A stretch of 20,127 nucleotides of DNA from Plantago elongata (taxonomy: Eukaryota; Streptophyta; Magnoliopsida; Lamiales; Plantaginaceae), in the NCBI GenBank assembly GCA_036897095.1, contig JAYMSP010003350.1, positions 1 to 20,127 of the forward strand. Reading direction: 5' to 3'. Made by a program: the position numbers and the translations under genes. Shown in pieces: positions 11,201 to 19,381 of this stretch. Positions within the stretch are counted from its first letter, which is position 1, and each line of letters starts with the position of its first letter. The notes under the pieces were generated by a model. The model saw only the letters and a program-made list of their open reading frames with translations. It did not search any database and was not told the DNA's origin.

Positions 11201-11907
11201 CCAGTTGAGACTCATTAATCAACCAACATAATAACTAATAACATACATAAACATAATACAAACTGAATAAATAATGAGCAGACACACAAGACAAGATACT
11301 CCTGAAAACATATACACAATCTGCATGCTTTGGCTCATAGTCATTAATGTATCAAGCAACAAACAGTCTACAAAGATCAACTAGCACGAACCTGTGAACC
11401 GATTTACTGAACATAGTCATTCACTAGGTCTAGTAATGATGGAGGTTAACTTAAGTTTTGACTACCTATTCCTAGGTATTCAATAAACTAAAAGAAACAC
11501 CTAAAAATCTCCAAACCATAATCTGATCTAGATACAGATTAAGCAATCATCAATATACGAAAACCTATGGGAGTAAAACAAACTAGCACTAGTAGTCAGA
11601 AGCATGAATAATCAACAATACAATGCTTATTTCCGTCTAGTATAAATTGTTTAGCGGCACAGTAGATTTCCTTTAAAAGTTAAACTCCAAGTAGTTAATT
11701 GGATAACCTTCGGCAATATTCGACTAGTAGGGGTAAAAAAAGTAAAAGGAGCAGGCAGGAAATGACCTTAGGTCGTTCGAGGGAAATAGGGCGGAAGTAA
11801 GTGGCGAAGCTATCAGCCAATAGGATAGCTTGTAGAGGATCGCGTGAGAGCTCCTCCGAATCTTCACCGACTGCTCCGCCGCCTCTGTTTACCTTCTTCG
11901 CCACCAT
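2214..11907 (-). CDS. EIF2B5: Translation initiation factor eIF2B subunit epsilon (catalytic GEF subunit), 14 exons
   Basis: eIF2B exchanges GDP for GTP on eIF2 in the cytosol; epsilon is the catalytic subunit. Exons in transcript order: 11907-11767, 11138-10908, 10690-10271, 10181-9992, 9176-8914, 8136-8007, 6285-6206, 5414-5166, 5085-5009, 4550-4459, 4199-4117, 3208-3137, 2571-2446, 2258-2214 (TGA 2216-2214). All introns are GT-AG and phases match, giving 732 residues, about the size I recall for plant eIF2B-epsilon. Domains: nucleotidyltransferase-like fold, about 25-260 (LQAILLADSF 25-34, PKVLLPLVNAPMIDYTL 46-62, GDFVLVTGDTV 127-137); left-handed beta-helix hexapeptide repeats, about 335-412 (IGPFTVIGNGTKIG); acidic Ser/Glu linker, about 428-560; C-terminal W2/HEAT domain, about 569-732. 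The W2 domain has both aromatic-acidic boxes (DNDILQEEAILNW ending at Trp695; FLKQAAQFIEWLQL plus an EEDDDEDE tail). The start is supported by an in-frame TAG shortly upstream and no earlier ATG in that frame. I see no break in the gene; transcript data would settle exon ends. Confidence 0.96.
5889..6134. mobile_element. Stowaway-like MITE (Tc1/mariner-type) in intron 7 of the eIF2B-epsilon gene
   Basis: The 246-bp element starts CTCCCTCCCTTT and ends with the inverse AAAGGAAGGGAG; 11 of the first 12 terminal bases match. It is flanked by TA on both sides (5887-5888 and 6135-6136), the target duplication of Tc1/mariner-type Stowaway MITEs. The CTCCCTCC terminus is the usual plant Stowaway signature. 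It contains a run of ten G (6031-6040) and no open frame of note. It lies 72 bp downstream of exon 7 on the minus strand, far enough not to disturb either splice site. Confidence 0.75.
6388..7776. mobile_element. hAT-like non-autonomous element in intron 6 of the eIF2B-epsilon gene
   Basis: The left end begins TAGGTACGAGCACGGGCGGG and the right end, read inward, begins TAGGGGTGGACAGAGAAACC. Both subterminal zones are full of CGGGCGG/AGGCGG motifs, in contrast to an AT-rich centre. A 6-bp repeat AACTAG sits directly outside each end (6382-6387 and 7777-7782). Sliding the boundary by two bases gives 7 of 8 matches (TGAACTAG/TAAACTAG), close to the 8-bp duplication of hAT elements. TAGGGGTG-type ends and such GC-rich subterminal repeats fit plant hAT MITEs. 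Without the inner insertion the element would be about 645 bp. No transposase is visible. Confidence 0.6.
6884..7619. mobile_element. Mutator-like MITE nested inside the hAT-like element
   Basis: A 736-bp insertion is flanked by a perfect 9-bp target duplication GGTTGCACC (6875-6883 and 7620-7628). Its ends are inverted: the left starts ATATGTTTTTAAACCC and the right, read inward, starts TATGTTTTGAAACTC. Both ends are followed by CCGG-rich subterminal sequence. A 9-bp duplication is typical of Mutator superfamily elements. At the right end an 18-bp unit, CGAGTTTCAAAACATAGG, is perfectly repeated (7586-7603 and 7604-7621), so the terminus is duplicated. Removing the insert and one duplication rejoins a continuous stretch of the outer element. 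There is no coding sequence. Confidence 0.7.
9419..9600. repeat. 91-bp tandem duplication in intron 4 of the eIF2B-epsilon gene
   Basis: The segment from about 9419 to 9510 is followed directly by a diverged copy from about 9511 to 9600. Matching blocks are TATCCATACA (9424 and 9515), TCAGAGA (near 9444 and 9533), CTTGTAAGAAAA (near 9483 and 9575) and ACTTCCAGC (near 9505 and 9591). The period is about 91 bp. It is intronic, with no coding role seen. Confidence 0.65.
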
Positions 11908-12170
11908 GTTTTCTGTCTATATAGAAACTTGAATTGATTGAGAAATTATCTATCCCCCAATGAATTAGATAGAAATGAGAAAATGAATTAGATAGATAGA
12001 TAATTAGCAATTTAGCATACATACCTAATGTCAAAGTCTCAAAGAGTAGCAGAAGAGGACGAGAGAGAGAGAGAGAGGAGGAGGAGGAGGGAGCAGGATT
12101 CCGGATTCCCGAGCGGAGGCGAAAGGAGGCGGAGGAGCAGAATGAGAGAATCAACTGGCGCGGTGTTGCG
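11908..12170 (-). promoter_or_regulatory. 5' leader and proximal promoter of the eIF2B-epsilon gene, with a CT-rich tract
   Basis: Read on the minus strand, this region holds a strong pyrimidine tract (12057-12097; the plus strand shows a GA run and then GGA repeats) followed by a purine-poor leader down to the ATG at 11907. CT-rich tracts near the start site are common in leaders of plant housekeeping and translation genes. No convincing TATA box lies upstream, which fits a constitutive gene. The start site of transcription is not determined. Confidence 0.5.
11917..12024 (-). other. Probable intron in the 5' leader of the eIF2B-epsilon gene
   Basis: On the minus strand a good donor, TTAG|GTATGT, lies at 12025/12024. 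An acceptor, TTTCTATATAG|ACAG, lies at 11917/11916, only nine bases before the ATG. The 108-bp interval is T-rich with GATAGATA-like repeats, looks like plant intron sequence, and contains ATGs that splicing would remove. Direct evidence (cDNA) is missing, so this is an inference. Confidence 0.45.
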
Positions 12171-12179
12171 TGCACACAG

Positions 12180-13690
12180 TTGCGTTTTAGTGAAGAGTGA
12201 GATTATTTGTTGTTTATTTGTTCAATTGACTGAAATGAGTAATTATTTTCAGTGATAAAAATAAAAATGATTTACGTTTTGTTGTTTTATTTTTTTAAAT
12301 ATTTAAAATGGATGATTATTTTCTGTATGTGGAGAATGTTGATTCAAGTCCAAAAATATAACAAATAATAAATTCCTATTTGTCCTATTGATTTGTTTTT
12401 TGTAAACTTACGATGGTTCTTTCACAAATCATTTGACCAGAATCATTAAAAACATGTTAAGTAATAATTAGACGATATAATATTAAATTAATATAATGTA
12501 CAAAATAAAAAATTCATTTTATAAATTAGACGATATTAAATATAATGAAAAAACTACACAATATAGACAATTATGTTACATTGAGTAAGTAAATTTCTAT
12601 ACCGGTTAAAAAACTATACAATTCATTTACAAAACTATACGGTACGTTGTAAAAAAATAACACTATTTTTTCTTCGATCGATTTAGTTTCTTCATAGCAT
12701 TCTTATTCAAATCATTCAATCCACTCTCTTCAAAATCACGCCATCACCAAATCTCTTTGATCCTTGGGAAGCTTTTTCATCCGTAATTTTTTTTTCCTTC
12801 TATTTTTTCAAACTTACATGTAATACTTAGTAGTATGAAAACTGTTAGATTCCGAAAATTCATATTCCAGCCCTCTACAAAGTGGTGAGCATACAACTTA
12901 TTCCAATCTCAATGAAAAATCAAAACCCTTAACCTTCATCTCCCCTTTAAACACCACAAAACTTGGGGACTGATTGTCATAGCATTTAAATCGATCTATT
13001 TGGTTTGATGAACAGTGATTTGGCATAAAATACACTTTAAATACTCTATTTCAATTTCATTCCAAACACAATTTCACTAAATTCAATTCAAATACCCACT
13101 CAAATTCTATACCAATCACAAAAACTAACTCCTCCAAGCTCCCAGTAAGCTGGCTACTATTCTCCTGCTTAAACCCTTTTCCATTTCTTCCTTTCCTTTC
13201 CTTGTGTCCTAATCTATTCATTTTCTACGTAATGATTCATCAGTTCTTAAAATGTAATTTATATAGTAGAGTAAGATAGTTATTTGTAAGTGTTATTTTT
13301 TATACAATACAGGCCGTTGACGGAAAAAAAACATGCAAATTGGAATGATTGGTAAAAAAGATTGGAACAAATGTAGAATATGAAGTCGTTAAGACACACG
13401 GACTTATAATTGAATATATGAAAAATGTCAATTTTGGTCTAACATCTGGAAATGAATATTTTTCAGCATTAAAATTCTTAATTGTAGTTTATAAATACAA
13501 TTTTATTTTTCCGTATCAAACAAGATCAAGTTTTATGAAAATGCAATTCAAACATTAAAAAAAATTAAATAAGTGATTAAAAAAAAAAAAGAAGCTTAAG
13601 TCAGTTCACCGCGTGTCCATTTGCCAAGTAACCCATCACTTCCTGAATGGTATGCTTTCTTCTTGTTTTGATGTCATATAGACAGACCTA
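12180..13690. other. AT-rich intergenic region between two divergent genes
   Basis: I recognise no gene here. A short tandem repeat with a 58-bp period carries AATTAGACGATAT at 12466 and 12524. Repeated ACTATACAA-like motifs lie at 12550-12640. Open frames such as 13349-13558 are AT-rich and match nothing known. The region should contain the RRP7 promoter on its right side. A telo-box (AAACCCTA) or site II (TGGGCC/T), common in promoters of plant ribosome biogenesis genes, was not found by eye; only imperfect AAACCCTT occurs (near 12925 and 13164). Confidence 0.6.
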
Positions 13691-13694
13691 GGCT

Positions 13695-13760
13695 ATGATT
13701 TGTATAATCGACAATTTTATTGAGACAATACCGACCACCATCATCACCCCATTGCTATAA
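13695..13760 (+). promoter_or_regulatory. Possible upstream ORF (21 codons) in the RRP7 leader
   Basis: An ATG at 13695 opens a 21-codon frame ending in TAA at 13758-13760, 49 bases before the main ATG and in another frame. It matters only if transcription starts upstream of 13695, which cannot be seen. This is listed as a candidate. Confidence 0.2.
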
Positions 13761-13809
13761 GCTGCTGTGTACAAAGAGAAGAAGAGAACCCTCCTTTCTT
13801 GCAATTGCT

Positions 13810-16800
13810 ATGGCAACCGATGACTCACTGAAGAAGCAGCTCAAGAGAAGAAACAAGACTCCCAAAAATAACACGCCTCTAATTCATCCTGCTATGTCTA
13901 TTCAACAAGGTGAGTGAGTTTTCTGTAAATTTATCATTAAGCATTCTAATTCATAGCTTCCTTTTCATGTAACTTTGATGTGCAATTTGGTTGCTAACTC
14001 TGTGAATTGGTGATTGATTACAGTGTGAGTATTAGATTTATGATTTGCTAATTACTAGTTTACTTCCCTTGACGATATTGCTACTGTTGTGCTTGTTATA
14101 AGCATTTTTGCTGGCAAATACCTGTTTGAACTTTTAAGCACGAATTTCAAATAATCTGCAAGCAAAATGATTGCGAGAACCCAGCGATTTTTTTAAGTGC
14201 TCTGCGGTAATAGGATGGGGGTACGAGGAGAAACCTACAGTTGTGTTGGGTAATGGTGAATCGGAATGTAGTTTATGTGCCTTCAGATGGGAGCTGGAAA
14301 CAGCATTCTGGTTTTGTCAAATGTTGTTTAGGTGTCAAAAGTCAAATATATTTGATTTACGGCCTCATATCCTTCATCTGTGCTAAATAAGTTATCTTGT
14401 GCGTGCAGAGAAAAGCCATGACAAGGCAATTGATAAAAAGATCAAGAAGAAGAAGAAAACTTCGGGTGAAGTCTTAGAGAAAGCTAGTTCCAAGACATCT
14501 GAAGCATCTAATAGCGGAGGTAAAATATAGAAGTTATTAGTCTATGCAGGTACCATATATACGCTTTTGTAAAACACTTGTTGTTATTGACTATTTAAGA
14601 TGACAATATAAAAGGAGCCGTGGTCATCTACTTTTACTATGTCTTTCACCTTTGCAATTTTATATGTTGAATGTGTGTAAAAACTGAAACTGTAATCTGC
14701 AGTTATTTGTGCTATTTGAAAGTTAAAATATGTTAAGTGTTGAAATTTATGATTTAGTGACGAAGGCTAAGAGCTTTCTGTAATGTTGAAGTATAAAGTA
14801 GTGAACTTTGATACGGAACATTGTAGGTAATCTTGTTAGTATTATGAGAGCCGTAGGATTCCGTTAGTTGGTAGCGATGTTGAATGCACCAATAGAAAAG
14901 AAATATCACTGGCTTTGTCTAGTGTTATTTTGTGGTCAAATATGATTTGACAGATTGAATGATATTCATTCATATTTGCTAAATGAAAAGACCCCTTTTG
15001 CAGAGAAAAATCATGGCAAGGCGATTGATAAAAAGATCGAGAAGAAGAAGAATAAGAAAATTTCAGCTGATGTCTTAGAGAATGTTAGTCCCCAGACATT
15101 TGAAGTATCTGATACTGGAGGTAGATATTTCAACAATATATCTATGTCGAAAGTACAGACCCATGCGCTTCTGGCTAATCACTTGTAGTTCTTCATGGTT
15201 TAAGCAGATGAAGCCAGAGAAGCTACACAAGGAAACAAAAAACATGAGGAATCAAGAAATAAAAAGAGGAAAAACACGAAATTGGCTGCTGAGGATGAAC
15301 AAGAAGTTGGTAAAAAGATGAAGAAAGTGAAGAGAAAATGCAGCGTAGAAATCCAAAGGATTGATGATTCTGATGAGCCGAATATCCCTACAGAACGAGA
15401 TGGTATGTTAGCAGCATGATATTCTTGGATATTAGTCCCTCTTTAAATCTCCCAAATTGAAAAATGAAATCATAAACTGGTGCTCTATGGTGTTATGCTA
15501 TAGTTTTTTTCTTAATATTCATCCTAAAGCTTTCATAGAGCATTCCATTACCTTTTCCCATATGAAGTGCACTATGGGTCTCGGTGATGTAAATCTGGTA
15601 AAACAAGTTGTACCGTCCATGGCGGAGGGGAAATTTGTTACTTTACAGTTTACACACCTTATATCTTTTATGGGCAATGATATACTGAGGCGGTCATGTA
15701 TTTTGTTAATGATTTCCCCAGATGAGGATGTAGGAAGGATGATAGAGCCTGGAACTGTAGATCATATGACAATCTCAGAAAGACTTGAAGGAAAGGAAAG
15801 AAGATCTAAAACTGGTAAATGGCTGGTTAGTTTTATTACTTTCTAAAGTGTTCTGACTTGATGTCATAATGTTTCTAATAGAGAACTTCGTTATTGGTAG
15901 GTAAGTCAAAAAAGACTGGTAAATTGAAAAAGAAGAACAAGTCACTCCCAAATGATGTTGCCCAAGTCAAGGTACCTGAAAAGCAAGAATCAGCTCCAGA
16001 AACTGAAGTTCATGCAATTTCATTAGATAAGCAAGAGGAAGCTCCAGAAGTTGAAGTTTATGAGATGTCATCTGGGGATGAAGATTACTCGAAAGGAATG
16101 ACAAGTATGAAGTCTTTTTTTTTTCTTCAAAGTTTCTGGCATGATGTGGTGCTTGTGATTGGTTGAGTGTGTTTTCTTGTCGATAGTCCACCCAGATGTT
16201 TGTTTCTGGAGTTCAAGGCTACAGAGGATTTATGAGTGGATGAATACAAGTATTGCCTTTATTTAAAATATTTATGCATGTTACATAAAAAATGTGATGA
16301 GAAACTCTCTTGAGAGTCCGGAAAGTTCTGAGAGTCTCACATAAAAAGATTCAGCTGCACGATTAGTATACAGCAGTACACAATTTACAAATAGATTAAA
16401 ATCTACAATTTACCTACAAATCATATACAATATTGCAGGACTCTTGTAAAAACTTGGACTTTTCCAGGTTTTTGTAAAATGTGATAGCACTATAAAAATA
16501 CTCCAGGTTAGTTCTGTCTTTCACGATGTTGTAGTTGCCCTTGTTAAAACCTGAAATCTAACTCTGTTGATTTAGATCCTTACGTCCAAACAATCTGCAA
16601 GTACCTGATGATACTTTTTCCAGATATTGAGTTGTACATAACTAGATTATTTTTGTACTTCAGTATCAGTTAAATACTCAACAATGCATCTTTTGGTTTA
16701 AGTTAGTCGTTCTTAAAGAATTTGTATCTGCTTGTTTGCTTGTAAAAGGTCCAACAATATAGACACCGCTGTTGAACTCTCTTTGTTTTTTGGTGATGTC

Positions 16801-17690
16801 CTTAATTGTGCATTTGTGTTTTAGAAAAGCTGTTCCTTAAATGTTTTGTCAACTGAGTCGAATTTTTTTTTTAAATTCAGAATGGATAATGCAATATCAT
16901 CAGAGTAGGCCTGGGATCAAGGTGCTACAAGAAAGAATTGACGACATCATAATGGATCTTGAGGCTAAAAAGGAGCAGGTTCGTATGATTATGCTGGATA
17001 ATTACTATTTATTGGGAGGGTAAATTATTATGTGTGAACTATGCATTCAATTCCTGTAAAAAATTGAGGGTTTCAGATCAAAATTATTTTTTCATTGCTT
17101 TTGGTTGGAATTTAACATCAAACAGTTATGTGTCAAGTGCTCAGGCAGTGCACAAGAGTGCACGTTGCTTTATATTTTCAAGATGTTGATTTTTCATAAT
17201 ACGATACTTATTTGTTCAATTGATCTCACCAACACTAAGGTGCCCTATACATGCTTCCTTGTACATCCGTCATTTTTCTTTTGTTTCTGCTTCATGCAGG
17301 CAAGAAAGGAGCATCAAGCCGAAATTGAAAAGGATGGATTTACGGTTGTTGTACACCATAGGGGGAGGAAGAAGACAACTGATGCTGAAAGTGGAATAGC
17401 TGTGGGTTCTGTTGCCCCAGCTGCTGCTGCTGACAATATGGCAAAAAAGAAAAAGAAAGACGTTAGCTTAAATTTCTATCGGTTCCAGAAAAGAGAAGCA
17501 CAGAGAAGTGGTATTTTTCATTTTTCTTGCTCATTTCAGTTCTATTCCTGTTTATACATGTTTTTTTGTTTTCTAAAACAATTTTGAACTTGTGTTGTAT
17601 ACAGAGCTTATGATGCTGCAGAGCAAATTCGAGCAGGATAAAAAGTGGATCCAGCAATTGAGAGCTGAGAGGAAATTCCGGCCATATTAA
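13810..17690 (+). CDS. RRP7: RRP7-like ribosomal RNA processing protein (nucleolar, 18S rRNA maturation), 9 exons
   Basis: RRP7 proteins act in small-subunit (18S) rRNA processing in the nucleolus. Exons: 13810-13909, 14409-14519, 15004-15120, 15208-15402, 15722-15814, 15901-16104, 16881-16978, 17300-17510, 17605-17690 (TAA). All introns are GT-AG; phases agree, giving 404 residues. The RRP7 C-terminal domain occupies about 274-404: WIMQYHQSRPGIKVLQERID (275-294), DGFTVVV (318-324), NFYRFQKRE (364-372) and the terminal RKFRPY, a hallmark of the family. The first 270 residues are low-complexity, Lys-rich basic patches (KKIKKKKK, KKMKKVKRK; nuclear/nucleolar targeting is likely) alternating with acidic stretches. 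I see no RNA-recognition-like N-terminal domain such as the one in yeast Rrp7. Introns 1-6 are all phase 1. Exons 2 and 3 are duplicated copies, and exon 6 has an internal 16-residue repeat. ATG 13810 is the first ATG of the open frame. The C-terminal identification is firm; the Lys-rich exons rest on splice sites and phase. Confidence 0.9.
14308..14519 (+). repeat. Tandem duplication in the RRP7 gene, copy A (end of intron 1 plus exon 2)
   Basis: This block pairs with 14909-15120. The coding part (14409-14519) gives a Lys-rich segment starting EKSHDKAIDKKI. About 22 of 37 residues are identical to copy B, allowing one 2-residue gap. The similarity continues into the preceding intron: CTGGTTTTGTC (14308), GTCAAATATATTTGA (14341) and TGCTAAATAA (14380) have counterparts in copy B. 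The duplication is therefore at DNA level and spans intron and exon. Confidence 0.75.
14909..15120 (+). repeat. Tandem duplication in the RRP7 gene, copy B (end of intron 2 plus exon 3)
   Basis: This is the second copy, offset by 601 bp. The coding part (15004-15120) begins EKNHGKAIDKKI and ends VSDTG, parallel to SNSG in copy A. Intronic matches are CTGGCTTTGTC (14909), GTCAAATATGATTTGA (14935) and TGCTAAATGA (14977). Both exons are flanked by phase-1 introns, so adding the copy kept the frame. Confidence 0.75.
15981..16076 (+). repeat. 48-bp in-frame tandem repeat in RRP7 exon 6
   Basis: The units at 15981-16028 and 16029-16076 encode KQESAPETEVHAISLD and a diverged KQEEAPEVEVYEMSSG. The repeat keeps an acidic, Pro-containing linker between basic patches. 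The second unit has drifted at several third and first codon positions, so the repeat is not recent. Confidence 0.7.
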
Positions 17691-18385
17691 TTCAGTTTTA
17701 GCAGATGACATTACCCCTGCATGACTTTTGTTGTATGATTCAATGCGTCCTCTTTGTTCTATAATGACCAATGCCGAACATAGTTAGGATGAAAACTGTT
17801 ACTTGTTTCATCTTGTATACCATGTGCAGTGACAATTCATGAGGTTCATTTTACAGTAAAACCGTGCCTTGTCTTGCACTATGAGGTCATGCGAGAGCTA
17901 ATTTATGCGTTTGTGAATGGAATTGTGTGTTTGTTGGCTTTGCATAAGACTTAAGAGATGAGGATGGAATGAAAATTCCGTCGCATCATGAGATTTGAGG
18001 AGGTGCTACCTGTTTGCATCTTTGCAAGTCTGTCGACGTTTTGCATCAACTCAGTCTGATGGTGTCGCTTGCTCTTTTGTGTTACTGTTTGAGCTTCTCT
18101 CTTGATTTACTTTACCAGTTCTTTCTAGCAGTTGTTTTCATAGTTGAATTGGATAGCAGAAAAAAAGACACATGCTCAAGTCTACTGGTGTTTACTGCGT
18201 ACTGGAATGTAACATCAATTTAGTGGTTTATTCAATAGGTCGAATATGCTCCATTAACTTTACTGTTCTGGACAAGCACATACATGACGACGGCAATATG
18301 TAATACGCGCAAATTACACATACATGAATCGAACGATAGAGCAAATGTAAAATGAACTGTAAGAGGCCGAAACTTGAGCTGTTAA
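17691..18385. other. Downstream region of RRP7, 3' UTR plus spacer
   Basis: No gene was recognised. The first part after TAA 17690 is T-rich and probably 3' UTR. The open frame at 18014-18223 is short, matches no family and is likely fortuitous. RRP7 and the PR-10 pseudogene converge on this spacer. Confidence 0.5.
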
Positions 18386-18871
18386 AGCATAGACATTTGG
18401 ATTCTGAATGAAATAAGCTTCAACACCTTTGTACATTATCATCACCCGTTCTTTCCAGCCTTTACTGGCTCCTCTTCCAGATTAAAATCTCGAGTCGTAT
18501 AATACGTGCTTGTTACCTTGGAAACCAAGCCACCATCACTTGTATGCTCGAACTTTATCTCATAAGTTGGATTCTGGAGCTTGTCCACCAGTGATTCACT
18601 TTCGAGCAGTGTGTAACCATATGTGAACGTCTCTTCGTTGAGCTCATCAATCTTATACTTGACACATTTCATGGGACTAGTACCACTCACGAAGTTGATC
18701 TGCTTTATGCTTCCAGCACCTCTGTTTCCAGTGATTTCAATGTTGTTGATGACTTGAGTCTTGAGGCATCAGTTTCGGAATCAGGTTGTGTGAGTCGACG
18801 ATGGAGGCCTTGAAGATCCTTGATGGAGGGATAGGTGAGGTTTATTCTTCAGTGAGTGTTTTGATTCCCAT
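18386..18871 (-). pseudogene. Broken PR-10/Bet v 1-family gene (intronless)
   Basis: Bet v 1/PR-10 proteins are small cytosolic ligand-binding defence proteins of about 155-160 residues. Read from ATG 18871, the sequence follows the family from end to end: MGIKTLTEE, then SPIPPSRIFKA and LIPKLMPQ, then the glycine-rich loop region ITGNRGAGSIKQINF, KCVKYKIDELNEETFTYGY, YEIKFEHTSDGG, EEEPVKAGK, and finally YKGVEAYFIQNPNVYA. It has three lesions: an in-frame TAA at codon 10 (18844-18842), a one-base shift near 18757-18760, and a second shift with stops near 18435-18446. The natural stop also appears lost at the end. The single intron that family members usually carry near codon 62 is absent. The longest intact part is 18690-18442. 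It is most likely non-functional. Confidence 0.85.
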
Positions 18872-18925
18872 GGCTTAATTTAGTAACAGAGAAGAACTGA
18901 TTTTGTTTTTAATTAGTCTTCTACA

Positions 18926-18932
18926 AAATATA
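18926..18932 (-). promoter_or_regulatory. Possible TATA box of the PR-10 relic
   Basis: On the minus strand CTATATTTT lies about 55 bases before the former ATG at 18871, a normal distance for a plant TATA box. If real, it implies that the pseudogene kept its promoter and arose from DNA rather than from an mRNA copy. Confidence 0.3.
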
Positions 18933-18944
18933 GGGAAAGAGTTG

Positions 18945-19141
18945 TTTTTTCATTAGATATGAGAATTCCGTTTTATTTTATTTTATTCAATGTTTGTGAA
19001 TTTTTATTTAGAGTTTGTGAATTTTATATTGAATGTGGGTTTTTATTTAGAATATGTGAATTTTTATGTTGTCTATGAAATTTTATTTAAGGTCTTTGAT
19101 TCTAATGTAAGAAGAGTGGAATTTCCATATCTAATGAAAAA
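18945..19141. repeat. Inverted repeat enclosing a ~21-bp tandem array
   Basis: The left arm (18945-18969, TTTTTTCATTAGATATGAGA then ATTCC) is inverted at 19118-19141 (GGAATTTCCATATCTAATGA then AAAA), with about 21 of 24 bases pairing. Between the arms, from 18992 to about 19093, five degenerate units resemble GTTTGTGAATTTTTATTTAGA. The arrangement resembles a small foldback element. No target duplication was recognised. Confidence 0.55.
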
Positions 19142-19381
19142 TGGATCTTTTCATAGACTATCTTTTAGCCTTGCTCTTGATGAATGGGTTTGTCAAGAGA
19201 AGTAGACAATTTATAAGCTTTTTCGGCAAAAAGGTACACTACAATGAGACAGTTTCATTTTTGATACGGTACACCGGCCTTCTTCAATTTCAATACACTA
19301 CAACAACCACACTCGTAATTTATGTACTCCAATCAATTTTTCGGTTAATTGATGATGTGGCAGCCGTAGTTTCGATTTCCT
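19142..19381. other. Unassigned intergenic segment
   Basis: Nothing is recognised with confidence. The motif TACACTACAA occurs twice (near 19235 and 19291). Overlapping open frames on both strands are not family members I know. Confidence 0.4.

Noticed and set aside
12028-12255. Arg/Glu-rich 75-codon open frame
   Set aside because: It is produced by the GA/GGA repeat that is the complement of the CT-rich leader of eIF2B-epsilon.
12961-13130. Possible MITE end (GGGGACTGATTGTC...) in the intergenic region
   Set aside because: No matching inverted end or target duplication was found.
15457-15846. 129-codon plus-strand open frame
   Set aside because: Only its last part (15722-15814) is a real RRP7 exon. 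The front is intron 4 reading through by chance; the exon start is set by the CCCCAG acceptor and by phase.
16281-16330. ACTCTCTTGAGAGT-like inverted and direct repeats in RRP7 intron 6, considered as a structured RNA or snoRNA
   Set aside because: No box C/D or H/ACA arrangement could be identified, and the repeat is short.
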